From: an uncultured Gammaproteobacteria bacterium
Lineage (GTDB): Bacteria > Pseudomonadota > Gammaproteobacteria > Rariloculales > Rariloculaceae
Assembly (NCBI GenBank): GCA_946887385.1
Contig: CAMPKU010000002.1
Coordinates: 5,199 to 69,198 of the forward strand
Direction of reading: 5' to 3'
Length of the DNA stretch: 64,000 nucleotides
The translations under genes were made by a program, and so were the position numbers. The notes under the pieces were generated by a model. That model had not been told where the DNA came from and did no database searches. It was given only the letters and a program-made list of their open reading frames with translations. Positions 1 to 7,986 of this stretch are shown here, piece after piece. The number at the start of each line of letters is the position of its first letter. The stretch's first letter is position 1.

Positions 1-1
1 G

Positions 2-397
2 TTCCTCGAGACCGTGGCGGCGCAGCGCGAAGAGGGGCGCGGGCCCACGTTCGGCATCGTGCACGACGGCGCGCTCGGCGGCGTGGTGGGCTTTCTGCCC
101 ATCGATCGCGTCAATCGCGTTGGCGAGATCGGCTATTGGCTTGCGGAGCGCCTTCAAGGCCGCGGCGTGATGACGCAGTGCTGCCGCTTCGTCGTTCGCT
201 ACGGCTTCCTCACGCTCGACTTGAACCGCATCCAGATTGCGGCCGGCGTGGACAACTTTGTCAGCCGCGCAGTGCCCGAGCGGCTGGGATTCAAGCTCGA
301 GGGAGTCTTGCGCGCCCGCGAGAATCTCTACGGCACGTTCATCGATCACGCCATGTACTCGTTGTTGCGCAGCGAGCTCGACGCCGCGCAGCTCTGA
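2..397 (+). CDS. GNAT-family N-acetyltransferase (RimJ/RimL-like), 5'-truncated by the window edge
   Basis: This is the C-terminal part of a GCN5-related N-acetyltransferase. The reading frame is open from base 2, so the true start lies outside the window. Visible features are the core strand before the acetyl-CoA site (EIGYWLAERLQGRG, where QGRG is the pyrophosphate-binding Q/RxxGxG/A-type loop) and the later stretch with FVSRAVPERLGF, typical of RimJ/RimL enzymes that acetylate ribosomal-protein N-termini or small molecules. It ends with a TGA at 395-397, 47 bases before the next gene on the same strand. The substrate cannot be told from the sequence. The family call is firm; the specificity is unknown. 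Confidence 0.8.
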   Translation, partial: FLETVAAQREEGRGPTFGIVHDGALGGVVGFLPIDRVNRVGEIGYWLAERLQGRGVMTQCCRFVVRYGFLTLDLNRIQIAAGVDNFVSRAVPERLGFKLEGVLRARENLYGTFIDHAMYSLLRSELDAAQL

Positions 398-444
398 TGC
401 GGCGTGCTTGCTGGCGGAAGGCCGGTTTGCCAAAGTAGCCCGCT

Positions 445-1242
445 ATGTCAGCTACCTCGTCGTCTCGTCGGCGTCTGAAATGGGTTGCGGCCGGGGTTCT
501 CGCCGCCGCGGCTGTCGCCGTTGCCGCCTGGGCTCAGCTCGCCGCGCGCAAGCCGATGTCGGGCTTCGAGATCGTGGCCGTGTATCCGCACGACCCGAAC
601 GCGTTCACGCAGGGCCTCGCGATTCATGCCGGGCAGCTTTACGAGGGAACGGGGCAGTACGGCGCTTCCGTGCTGCGCCGCGTCGATCTCACGAGCGGCC
701 GCCCCGAGAAGCAGCGGGCACTCCCGGCGCAGTACTTCGGCGAAGGCATCGCGATTCTCGACGGCCTCGTATATCAGCTCACTTGGCAGAGCGGCCTCGT
801 CGTCGTCTACGATCTCGAGACCTTCGAGCTCGAGCGCACGATGCGCTACGACGGCGAAGGTTGGGGGCTCACGCACGACGGCCGCCAGCTCATCATGAGC
901 GACGGCTCGGCCACCATTCGTTTTCGCGACCCGCAAACCTTTGCGGTCACGAAAGAGATCGAGGTGCGCGCCGACGGCGTTCCAGTAAACCGGCTCAACG
1001 AGCTCGAATACGTCGACGGCGAGATCTGGGCGAACATCTGGTACGACGATCGCATCGCACGCATCTCGCCTGCGAGCGGCGAAGTGCTGGGCTTCATCGA
1101 CTTGGGCACTTTGTACCCGCAGACGGCGCGCGGCAGCGAAGCGGTTTTGAACGGCATCGCCTATGACGCGGCCGCGAAGCGCTTGTTCGTCACGGGGAAG
1201 AACTGGCCGCAGCTCTTCGAGATCAAGCTCGCTCGGCCGTGA
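445..1242 (+). CDS. Glutaminyl-peptide cyclotransferase (glutamine cyclotransferase, beta-propeller type)
   Basis: This 265-residue protein matches the plant/bacterial-type glutaminyl cyclase family (PF05096), which converts N-terminal glutamine of peptides to pyroglutamate. The diagnostic N-terminal blade is visible: YPHDPNAFTQGL followed by LYEGTGQYGASVLRRVDL, and later WGLTHDG, LNELEYVDGEIWANIWYDD and LNGIAYD. An Arg-rich N-terminus followed by a hydrophobic segment at about residues 14-32 indicates a signal anchor, so the propeller should lie in the periplasm. The ATG at 445 places the hydrophobic segment right after the positive charges. It follows the acetyltransferase by 47 bases; no functional link is evident. 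Confidence 0.88.
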   Translation: MSATSSSRRRLKWVAAGVLAAAAVAVAAWAQLAARKPMSGFEIVAVYPHDPNAFTQGLAIHAGQLYEGTGQYGASVLRRVDLTSGRPEKQRALPAQYFGEGIAILDGLVYQLTWQSGLVVVYDLETFELERTMRYDGEGWGLTHDGRQLIMSDGSATIRFRDPQTFAVTKEIEVRADGVPVNRLNELEYVDGEIWANIWYDDRIARISPASGEVLGFIDLGTLYPQTARGSEAVLNGIAYDAAAKRLFVTGKNWPQLFEIKLARP

Positions 1243-1366
1243 CCCCGCGGGTTGGGCTAGTGTAGAGTCCGCCGAAAGGCGCGGTCCAACGCCGGCTCGA
1301 TGCCCAAGAAGATTGCCGGCAACCGACTCGCAAAGCGCTCGAAATCGGTAAGGGGAGAGTTGCTCG

Positions 1367-2956
1367 ATGGCCAGGCGTTCACTGCGGGACATCTTCGTGC
1401 GCAAATCCGTCGAGCAAATGCACGACGAGCACGAGCACGGGGAGCTGAAGAAAACCCTGGGCGCAACCAACCTCGTGCTGCTCGGCATCGGCTGCATCAT
1501 CGGCACCGGCATCTTCGTTCTGACGGGGCGGGCCGCGGCACAGTTCGCGGGCCCCGCCATCATGATCTCCTTCATCATCACGGGAACGCTGTGCGCGCTC
1601 GTCGCGCTGTCTTATGCCGAGTTGGCGTCGGCTATTCCCGTGTCGGGATCGGCGTACTCGTACTCTTACGCCTCCGTCGGCGAGCTCGGCGCCTGGATCA
1701 TGGGCGTGCTGTTGGTGCTCGAGTACGGCTTGGCGGCCTCGACGGTCGCCGTGGGATGGTCCGGATACGTGGCGAGCTTTCTGCACGACTTCGGGCTCGA
1801 TATACCGCCCGCGTTGCGCGGGGCGCCAGGCACCGAGGTCACCGACTTCGTCACGGGCGCCGTCGTGGGCACCGGCGTGGTGAACTTGGCGGCCGTGATC
1901 GCCATCATCGCCGTCGTCGGGCTGCTCGTGCTCGGCGTGTCGGAGTCGGCGTTAGTGAACAACGTCATCGTGGCGATCAAGGTCACGGTCGTCGTGGCGT
2001 TCGTCGCGATCGGCGCGTTCTTCGTAGACCCCGCTTTGTGGTCGCCGCTGGTTCCGCCTGCGATCCCTGCGCCTGCCGGCGATCCCGGGCTGTGGAGCGA
2101 GATCGGCACTGCGCTTTGGGCCGTCGTAACGGCGCAGAACACGGGCCAGTACGGCGTGTCGGGTATCATCACGGCGGCGGCGACGATTTTCTTTGCTTAC
2201 ATCGGCTTCGAAGCCGTTTCGACGGCCGGCGCCGAGTCCACGAACCCGCGCCGCGACATGCCGATCGGCATCTTAGGCTCGCTGATCATCTGCACGATTC
2301 TCTACATCCTCACCTCGGCGGTGCTCGTCGGCATCGTGCCGTACACCGATCTCAACGATCCCGCGCCGATCGCGAAAGCCGTGAATCAGATCGGCTTGCC
2401 GTGGTTTTCCGTGCTCGTGAAGATCGGCGCAATCGCCGGACTCTCGTCCGTGATGCTGGTGCTGCTCTACGCACAAACGCGCATCTTCTACACGATGGCG
2501 CGCGACGGCTTGATTCCGCCCGTGTTCGCGCAAGTTCACCCAAAATTCAAAACACCCTGGATCAACACGCTGATCGTCGGCGTCCTGGCGTGCGGCTTTG
2601 CGGGCTTCATGGGCCTCGACGAGCTCGCCAATCTCACCAACATCGGCACGTTGCTCGCGTTCGCGATCGTCTGCCTCACCGTTATCTATTTGCGCTACGC
2701 GCGTCCGGATATGGACCGGCCGTTCAAGACTCCTCTATTTCCCGTTACGCCGGCGTTGGGCGCCATCATGTGCGTGTTCTTGCTGATGTCATTGATGGCG
2801 CGCGAAAGCACGAGGAACTTCTTCGTCGTCTATCTCATCGGCGGCATCGCGCTCTACTTCGTGTACGGCATGTGGAACTCGAAGCTCGGCAAGGGCGTTG
2901 TCGTGCGCGGCCACGAGGAGCTCACGGAAACTCCTCATCCGAAGGTTTCGGACTGA
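1367..2956 (+). CDS. APC-superfamily amino acid permease (CAT/YfnA-like)
   Basis: This 529-residue, very hydrophobic protein has 12-14 membrane spans. The APC hallmark lies in the first span (NLVLLGIGCIIGTGIFVLTG), followed by a conserved second span rich in small residues and the SGSAYSYSYASVGELGAW motif seen in cationic amino acid transporters. It should import amino acids by proton symport or exchange across the inner membrane. The ATG at 1367 is preceded by a strong Shine-Dalgarno (aaggggagag, about 1347-1360). An upstream in-frame-looking start near 1300 lies in another frame and is not used. The next gene is a DedA protein 55 bases on. The substrate is not decidable from sequence. Confidence 0.9.
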   Translation: MARRSLRDIFVRKSVEQMHDEHEHGELKKTLGATNLVLLGIGCIIGTGIFVLTGRAAAQFAGPAIMISFIITGTLCALVALSYAELASAIPVSGSAYSYSYASVGELGAWIMGVLLVLEYGLAASTVAVGWSGYVASFLHDFGLDIPPALRGAPGTEVTDFVTGAVVGTGVVNLAAVIAIIAVVGLLVLGVSESALVNNVIVAIKVTVVVAFVAIGAFFVDPALWSPLVPPAIPAPAGDPGLWSEIGTALWAVVTAQNTGQYGVSGIITAAATIFFAYIGFEAVSTAGAESTNPRRDMPIGILGSLIICTILYILTSAVLVGIVPYTDLNDPAPIAKAVNQIGLPWFSVLVKIGAIAGLSSVMLVLLYAQTRIFYTMARDGLIPPVFAQVHPKFKTPWINTLIVGVLACGFAGFMGLDELANLTNIGTLLAFAIVCLTVIYLRYARPDMDRPFKTPLFPVTPALGAIMCVFLLMSLMARESTRNFFVVYLIGGIALYFVYGMWNSKLGKGVVVRGHEELTETPHPKVSD

Positions 2957-3011
2957 TTGCCGTTTCCGCTGAAGCGCTACCGGCTGGGCCTCTGACGACG
3001 AAGGCGGGGAC

Positions 3012-3662
3012 ATGGAACTATTGATGACGGCGATCGATTATTTTCTGCACGTCGACCGCCATTTACTCGACTTCGCGATGGCCTACGGCGTGTGGATTTA
3101 CGCGCTGCTGTTCCTCATCGTGTTTCTCGAGACAGGAGTGGTCGTCACGCCGTTCTTGCCGGGCGACTCACTGCTGTTCGCTACGGGCGCGCTCGCGGCG
3201 GCCGGCGTCATCGACATTGTGGGGATCCTCGCTCTGCTCACGGCTGCGGCCATCATCGGCGACAACACGAACTATTTCATCGGCCGCGCCGTGGGTCCGC
3301 GCGTGTTCACGGAGCACAGCCGATGGCTCAAGCGCGATCACCTGCTCCGAACCCAGCGCTTTTACGAGCGGCACGGCGGTAAGACGGTTGTGCTCGCGCG
3401 CTTCGTGCCGATCGTTCGAACGTTCGCGCCGTTCGTCGCCGGTGTCGGACGCATGCATTATCCGCGCTTCCTGGCTTTCGACGTCGGCGGCGGAATCCTT
3501 TGGGTGTGGAGCTTCGGCTTGCTCGGCTATTTTTTCGGCAACGCACCCATCGTGAAGGAGAACTTCGGGCTCGCCATCATCGCCGTGATCGTGATTTCGC
3601 TGTTGCCGCTTGCGTTCGAGGCTTGGCGCGGACGGTTGAACCGGGCTCGCGCCGGCTCATGA
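3012..3662 (+). CDS. DedA-family integral membrane protein
   Basis: This 216-residue protein of the DedA/VTT (SNARE-associated) family has about four to six membrane segments. Family signatures are ETGVVVTPFLPGDSLLF near residue 40 and the Arg-containing ARFVPIVRTFAPFVAGVGRM stretch near residue 140. DedA proteins are linked to flipping of undecaprenyl phosphate or phosphatidylethanolamine and to membrane-potential homeostasis. A second ATG at 3024 would remove four residues; 3012 is chosen because a purine-rich stretch lies just upstream. The gene ends 10 bases before the next carrier gene, so the two are probably co-transcribed. Confidence 0.9.
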   Translation: MELLMTAIDYFLHVDRHLLDFAMAYGVWIYALLFLIVFLETGVVVTPFLPGDSLLFATGALAAAGVIDIVGILALLTAAAIIGDNTNYFIGRAVGPRVFTEHSRWLKRDHLLRTQRFYERHGGKTVVLARFVPIVRTFAPFVAGVGRMHYPRFLAFDVGGGILWVWSFGLLGYFFGNAPIVKENFGLAIIAVIVISLLPLAFEAWRGRLNRARAGS

Positions 3663-3672
3663 GGCTCAGCAA

Positions 3673-4911
3673 ATGAGTCTGGGCGCTGTCACGCTCGGCG
3701 CGCTGGCTGTCGCGATCGTGCTTTCCTGCACCACGCGGCTCAACGTGGGGCTGCTGGCGCTCGCGCTGGCGTGGGTGATCGGCGTCTACGTGGGCGACTT
3801 GCCGCTGCGCGAGGTGACAGCAGGATTCCCCGTGGACCTGTTCTTGACGCTGGCGGGCGTGACGCTGCTGTTCGCGCAAGCCCACGTCAACGGCACGCTC
3901 GACATCGTCGCGCACAATGCCATGCGCCTGTGTCGCGGCCGCGTCGGCCTGGTGCCGATCATGTACTTCGGCCTCGGCGCGGTGCTCGCGTCTGCGGGCC
4001 CCGGCAACATCGCCACCACGGGCTTGCTGGCGCCGATGGCAATGGCGACGGCCTTGAAGATGCGCATCTCGCCGTTCCTGATGGCCATCATGGTGGGCAA
4101 CGGCTGCAACTCCGGCTCGCTCTCGCCGCTCGCGCCCACGGGCATCATCGTGACGGGGCTCATGGAGCGCATCGGCTTCCCCGGCTTGGAGTTGCAAACG
4201 TGGGCGTACAACCTGGGTGCGCATGCGATCGTGGCCTTTGCCGGCTATTTTCTCTTCGGTGGCTTCAAGCTGCTGGCGCGTGCCGATCGCGTCGAGATCG
4301 AATCCGAGCCCGTTCAGAAGCTAGGGCGGCACCAGATTCTTACGCTCGCGATGATCGGGGTGTTGATCGTCGGCGTGATCGCCGGTGGATTCAACATCGG
4401 CATGGCCGCGTTCGCCGGCGCGGTGCTGTTGTCCTTGCTGCGCGCGGCCGATGACGCAGAAGCGATCAAGCGCATGCCGTGGGGAACAATCCTCATGGTG
4501 TGCGGCGTAACGGTGCTCATCGGCCTGCTCGAGAAGACGGGCGGCATGGATCTCATGACCGGATTGCTGTCGAGCGTTGCCACGCAGGCGACGATCGTGC
4601 CGTTCCTCGCCGTCGTGATTGGCGTCATTTCGGCCTATTCGAGCACGTCGGGGGTCGTTCTCCCCGCGTTCCTGCCGACGGCGCCGGGAATCGTGGAGAA
4701 CTTGGGCGGCGGCAGCGTGCTCGGAATCGCCTCCACGATGAACATCGCTGGCCACTTGGTCGACGTGTCGCCGCTATCGACGATCGGTGCGCTGTGTATC
4801 GCGTCGGTGCCGTCCGCCGAGCTGGGCCGCAAGCTGTTCAATCAGCTCTTGGCGTGGGGCATGAGCATGACGGTGGCGGGCGCCCTCATCTGCTACGTGC
4901 TATTCGCTTAG
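3673..4911 (+). CDS. MatC/SLC13-like (ion transporter superfamily) carrier
   Basis: This 412-residue polytopic protein resembles the MatC-type dicarboxylate carrier N-terminal family (PF07158) and the wider ion transporter superfamily. Conserved hairpin-like loops carry the substrate-site motifs GPGNIATTG (about residue 110), NGCNSGSLSPLAPTG (about residue 145) and, in the second half, SAYSSTSGVVLPAFLPTAPG. Two such loops in inverted topology are typical of this superfamily. The likely substrate is a malonate- or succinate-type dicarboxylate, but this is inference. The ATG follows a GAGG-containing site, 10 bases after the DedA gene stop. The stop falls within 12 bases of the convergent M56 gene's end, so the two genes overlap tail to tail. 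Confidence 0.78.
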   Translation: MSLGAVTLGALAVAIVLSCTTRLNVGLLALALAWVIGVYVGDLPLREVTAGFPVDLFLTLAGVTLLFAQAHVNGTLDIVAHNAMRLCRGRVGLVPIMYFGLGAVLASAGPGNIATTGLLAPMAMATALKMRISPFLMAIMVGNGCNSGSLSPLAPTGIIVTGLMERIGFPGLELQTWAYNLGAHAIVAFAGYFLFGGFKLLARADRVEIESEPVQKLGRHQILTLAMIGVLIVGVIAGGFNIGMAAFAGAVLLSLLRAADDAEAIKRMPWGTILMVCGVTVLIGLLEKTGGMDLMTGLLSSVATQATIVPFLAVVIGVISAYSSTSGVVLPAFLPTAPGIVENLGGGSVLGIASTMNIAGHLVDVSPLSTIGALCIASVPSAELGRKLFNQLLAWGMSMTVAGALICYVLFA

Positions 4912-6108
4912 CGTCGCTGCGTCCGCTGCTGCCGGAGTGAAGGCTGCATCGTAGAGAGTCCACGTCATACCGCCGTCCGGCGTCTTTCTGCCGAGCGCCC
5001 GGGTTGCCCTGATCGACACGTTGGCGGCGTCGATTCGAACGTCGCCTTCGAACAGCAATGTCTCGTCGGCCTCGTTGACGCTAAGGCGTTGTGCAATGAT
5101 TCGCGCCTCGTCGGTTGTCTCGACGCCGAACGTGACGTTTGGTGCTGTCAGCGTGATGAGCGCTCCGTTAGGGCTGCGACGTATCTCGCCGACGTCTAAC
5201 TCCATCTGTGTCACCGCACCGGCGGGCGCCGGGCTGGTTGCGAGGATGGGCGGCTCGAGTTGCGTCGCGCACGCCGCGAGACCCAGAGTCAGGGCGATGG
5301 CCGTCGCCGCGCGTGTGGCAGAGCGTGGCCGTTTGCTGAGCATGATGCGAATCCTCCGTTCGAGTTGCGTGACGGGCTCTACTAGGGCCGGGGCTGCGTG
5401 TGGCGAGGACATGCTGCGCCGGCCGACCGCGAGGAGAACGTCGGCGTAATGACCGGGATCCACGCCGTTTCGCAGCACCCGCGCATCGCAATCGACCTCG
5501 ATGGCCGCGCGCAATCGTCTCGCGAACCACCACAGCGGCAAGTTCCAGGGCAGCAGAATCGCGATGAGCTGAGCGGCGACGAGCGACGCCTGGTCGCGTG
5601 CGCCGATGTGCTCGAGCTCGTGCGCGACCACCGTGCTCTGCAAGGAAGCTGGCGCGTCCATGATCCAGCGCGGAAGAATCACGTGCGGCTTCAAGATACC
5701 GAGCACGGCTGGTCCGACGTCGCTGGAGACGAGGACGCTGGTATCGCCGCTGTGCATCCGGGGCCAACGTCGCGCGAGGCTCGCGAGGCGCGCCCACGCG
5801 GCCAGATAGACGAGTAGCAGCAGAATCGTGGTGCTCGCCCAAAGCCACAGCAGGACCGGGTCCCAAGCGAATGCGTAGCCCGCGGGCGCGTCGGGCGCCC
5901 GCAGATCCAGCGTTGCGGCGAGCGGGTCGGGGGCACGTGCCGCCCACAACAGTGACGCGACGGGGAGCGCAAGTGCGATTGTATAGGCGCCGAACCAGGC
6001 GAGCCGCCGCGGTCTCTCAACGTAGGCGAGCAGGCGTTCGACGTTCGCCGCGGCAAAGCCGACGAGCAGGGCGACGGCCGTAGCGTACGCAAGGGTTTCG
6101 GCGATCAT
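4900..6108 (-). CDS. BlaR1/MecR1-type M56 metallopeptidase with an OstA/LptA-like tail
   Basis: This 402-residue membrane protease is the sensor partner of the BlaI-like repressor next to it; the two genes overlap by four bases (ATGA). Three membrane spans lie at about residues 4-20, 40-56 and 84-104. The zinc motif HELEH is at 163-167, with a downstream VDCDARVL segment, and a further hydrophobic segment near 278-290 precedes the periplasmic tail. Classical BlaR1/MecR1 proteins carry a penicillin-binding domain of about 250 residues at this point. Here there are only about 110 residues, with no SxxK/SxN/KTG set. Instead a pattern like ARIIAQRLSVNEADETLLF...GDVRIDAANVSIRATRA resembles one LptA/OstA beta-jelly-roll repeat. 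The signal sensed is therefore unlikely to be a beta-lactam in the usual way. Confidence 0.85.
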   Translation of the reverse strand: MIAETLAYATAVALLVGFAAANVERLLAYVERPRRLAWFGAYTIALALPVASLLWAARAPDPLAATLDLRAPDAPAGYAFAWDPVLLWLWASTTILLLLVYLAAWARLASLARRWPRMHSGDTSVLVSSDVGPAVLGILKPHVILPRWIMDAPASLQSTVVAHELEHIGARDQASLVAAQLIAILLPWNLPLWWFARRLRAAIEVDCDARVLRNGVDPGHYADVLLAVGRRSMSSPHAAPALVEPVTQLERRIRIMLSKRPRSATRAATAIALTLGLAACATQLEPPILATSPAPAGAVTQMELDVGEIRRSPNGALITLTAPNVTFGVETTDEARIIAQRLSVNEADETLLFEGDVRIDAANVSIRATRALGRKTPDGGMTWTLYDAAFTPAAADAATLSE

Positions 6109-6476
6109 GATTTTTGCTTCCGGTGCTCGGCCAACAGCTTGCGGATGTTGCGGACCTCGGCGTCGGTGAGCTTGCCGTCGGAGACCATGTGCGCGAGCAG
6201 CAGATGCGGCGAGCCTTTGAACAGCTTGCTTGCCAGATGACGCAACGCACTGCGGCGCGCCGCGTCGCGCGCAATGAGGGCAACGTATCGATGCGCACGG
6301 CCCTCGGCCTCATGACCGATATAGCCCTTCGCTTCGAGGTTGCGAAGCATGGTGAGCACGGTGGTGTAGGCGAGATCTGCTTCGAGCCGCTCGCGCACCT
6401 CTGCGACGGTCGATGGCCCGTGCTCCCAGAGCACGTCCATGAGCTCGGCTTCGCGGTCGCTGAGACTGATCTGCAT
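6105..6476 (-). CDS. BlaI/MecI/CopY-family transcriptional repressor
   Basis: This 123-residue protein has the N-terminal winged helix of the penicillinase-repressor family (PF03965): LSDREAELMDVLWEHGPSTVAEV, then the recognition-helix region AYTTVLTMLRNLEAKGYI, then a dimerising C-terminal helix pair. It is expected to bind TACTA-type dyads and to be cleaved when the neighbouring M56 protease is activated. Its start codon lies just downstream of a perfect ACTACTA/TAGTAGT dyad, so it probably represses its own operon. The pair overlaps by ATGA and is a self-contained regulatory module. Targets elsewhere in the genome cannot be seen from here. Confidence 0.93.
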   Translation of the reverse strand: MQISLSDREAELMDVLWEHGPSTVAEVRERLEADLAYTTVLTMLRNLEAKGYIGHEAEGRAHRYVALIARDAARRSALRHLASKLFKGSPHLLLAHMVSDGKLTDAEVRNIRKLLAEHRKQKS

Positions 6477-6490
6477 GGCCGTCCGTGTTG

Positions 6491-6510
6491 ACTACTAACG
6501 TGATAGTAGT
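6491..6510. promoter_or_regulatory. BlaI-type operator dyad
   Basis: ACTACTA, six bases, TAGTAGT: a perfect seven-base inverted repeat 15 bases upstream of the repressor start (on the minus strand). It matches the TACTA-core operators bound by BlaI/MecI repressors. A further half-site-like TAGTAGTAA run occurs at 6548-6556, about 44 bases away, and could be part of a second operator. Confidence 0.75.
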
Positions 6511-6538
6511 AGTAACCCGTGCGGGCACGGTTTGTCAA
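6510..6538 (-). promoter_or_regulatory. Putative promoter of the BlaI/M56 operon
   Basis: On the minus strand a perfect TTGACA -35 box lies at 6538-6533. At 17-base spacing the -10 region (6515-6510, TTACTA) is poor, but it abuts the operator dyad, as expected for a repressor that blocks polymerase. The start site is unverified. Confidence 0.45.
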
Positions 6539-6630
6539 CTATGCAGGTAGTAGTAAGTTAACCCGGTTATTCGACGGAAAATCGAGCTTGCGGCAATGCT
6601 GGCCGTGGTGCCGCAGTATGGAGTAGCCCG

Positions 6631-7986
6631 TCAGAGCAGCGCGTCGACGAGCCTCGCGGCCAGCTCAAAATCCACGCGATCGAGCGATTCGACCGAATCG
6701 GACAGCTCGTGGAGGATCCGCGACTGAATCGCGCCGCGGCGCTGCGCTTCGGCATACGGGATCTCGGGATGGAACATCACCATCGAGTAGCGCGGAATGA
6801 ATCTTCCCGGAAATCTACGCTCGAGCTCGAACGAGAGTGCCGCACGCAGCTCGAACTTCGCGTCGCGAACTTCGTCGCGCATCTCGCGGTAGTTCTCGAG
6901 CGCCATCTCGGCGATGGCGCGCGCATTCGGAGCGCGTTCTGCCTCGAACGCTGCGAAGATCGCGGGCCAGTCGTGGCCGCCCGCCTCGGCGTAACGGCCC
7001 ACCAGCTCGTCGAGCACCACACAGTCTTCGAACGCCGCGTTCATGCCTTGGCCGTGAAACGGCACGATCGCGTGCGCCGCGTCGCCCACCAGCAACACCC
7101 GGCCGGCGAAGCTCCACGGCCGGCAGTGCACGGTCCCTAGATGACCGACGGGGTGGCTCGCGTAATCGGCCGCCAGCGTCGGCATCAGCGGCACGGCGTC
7201 CGCGAACTCGCGGCGAAACAGCGGCGCGACTTGGCTCGGTCCGATGCTTGCGAAGCTTTGGCTTCCCTCGTGGGGCAGAAACAACGTGGCCGTGAACGTG
7301 CGGTCGGGGTTCGGCAGGGCAATCAGCATGAAGCCGCCGCGCGGCCAGATGTGCAGCGCGTTCGGTTCCAGCGCGAACTCGCCGTCGCGGGCCGCGAGCG
7401 AGAGCTCCTTGTAGCCGTGGTCCAGCAGCTCCTCGTGCGACGAGATCGCGCCGTTCGCCGCGAGCGAACGCCTTACTTCGGAGCCGGCGCCGTCGGCGGC
7501 GAGCACGATGTCGGCCGCCAACCGTTGCCGTCGGCCGTCCTCCGATTGGATCAGCGGCGTGCCGTCGTCGTCGACGCCTACGCATTCCTCGCCGAAGCGG
7601 TACTCGACGCCGTGGCGTTCTACCGCCAGCTCGTACAGCAGCGTATTCAACGCCGCGCGCGACACGGAGTAGATCTCCTCGGCGGCCCGCTGGCCGTACG
7701 GAAGAAATCGTTGCACGCCTTGCAGGTCGTGGATCATTCGGCCGCGCATCGGGATCAGCGAGCTCGCGACGTCGGCATCGATGCCGGCGCGGCGCAGTGC
7801 GGCGATGCCGCGCGCTGCGAGCGCAAGGTTGATCGAGCGGCCGCCGCGCGGAGCCGCGGACGAGAACCGAGCGCCGCGCTCGATGACCACGGGCTTCAGG
7901 CCGCGGCGAGCAAGCAAGATGGCGAGCAAGCTGCCCGCCGGTCCGCCGCCGACGATTGCGATGCGCGCGCGGCCGGCGTCGCTCAT
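6631..7986 (-). CDS. kmo: Kynurenine 3-monooxygenase
   Basis: This 451-residue FAD-dependent hydroxylase converts L-kynurenine to 3-hydroxykynurenine with NADPH and O2. The N-terminal Rossmann motif is IAIVGGGPAGSLLA, followed by RSINLALAARG, which is characteristic of KMO. The second FAD motif is GDAAHAIVPFHGQGMNAAFEDC at about residue 300. The start at 7986 (ATG, MSDAGRARIA) overlaps the kynU stop by four bases (ATGA); the frame is open further upstream, but that part is antisense or out of frame to kynU. It is the last gene of the haaO-kynU-kmo run. With the other two it makes 3-hydroxyanthranilate and its ring-cleavage product, a precursor of quinolinate/NAD or of a catabolic route. Confidence 0.93.
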   Translation of the reverse strand: MSDAGRARIAIVGGGPAGSLLAILLARRGLKPVVIERGARFSSAAPRGGRSINLALAARGIAALRRAGIDADVASSLIPMRGRMIHDLQGVQRFLPYGQRAAEEIYSVSRAALNTLLYELAVERHGVEYRFGEECVGVDDDGTPLIQSEDGRRQRLAADIVLAADGAGSEVRRSLAANGAISSHEELLDHGYKELSLAARDGEFALEPNALHIWPRGGFMLIALPNPDRTFTATLFLPHEGSQSFASIGPSQVAPLFRREFADAVPLMPTLAADYASHPVGHLGTVHCRPWSFAGRVLLVGDAAHAIVPFHGQGMNAAFEDCVVLDELVGRYAEAGGHDWPAIFAAFEAERAPNARAIAEMALENYREMRDEVRDAKFELRAALSFELERRFPGRFIPRYSMVMFHPEIPYAEAQRRGAIQSRILHELSDSVESLDRVDFELAARLVDALL

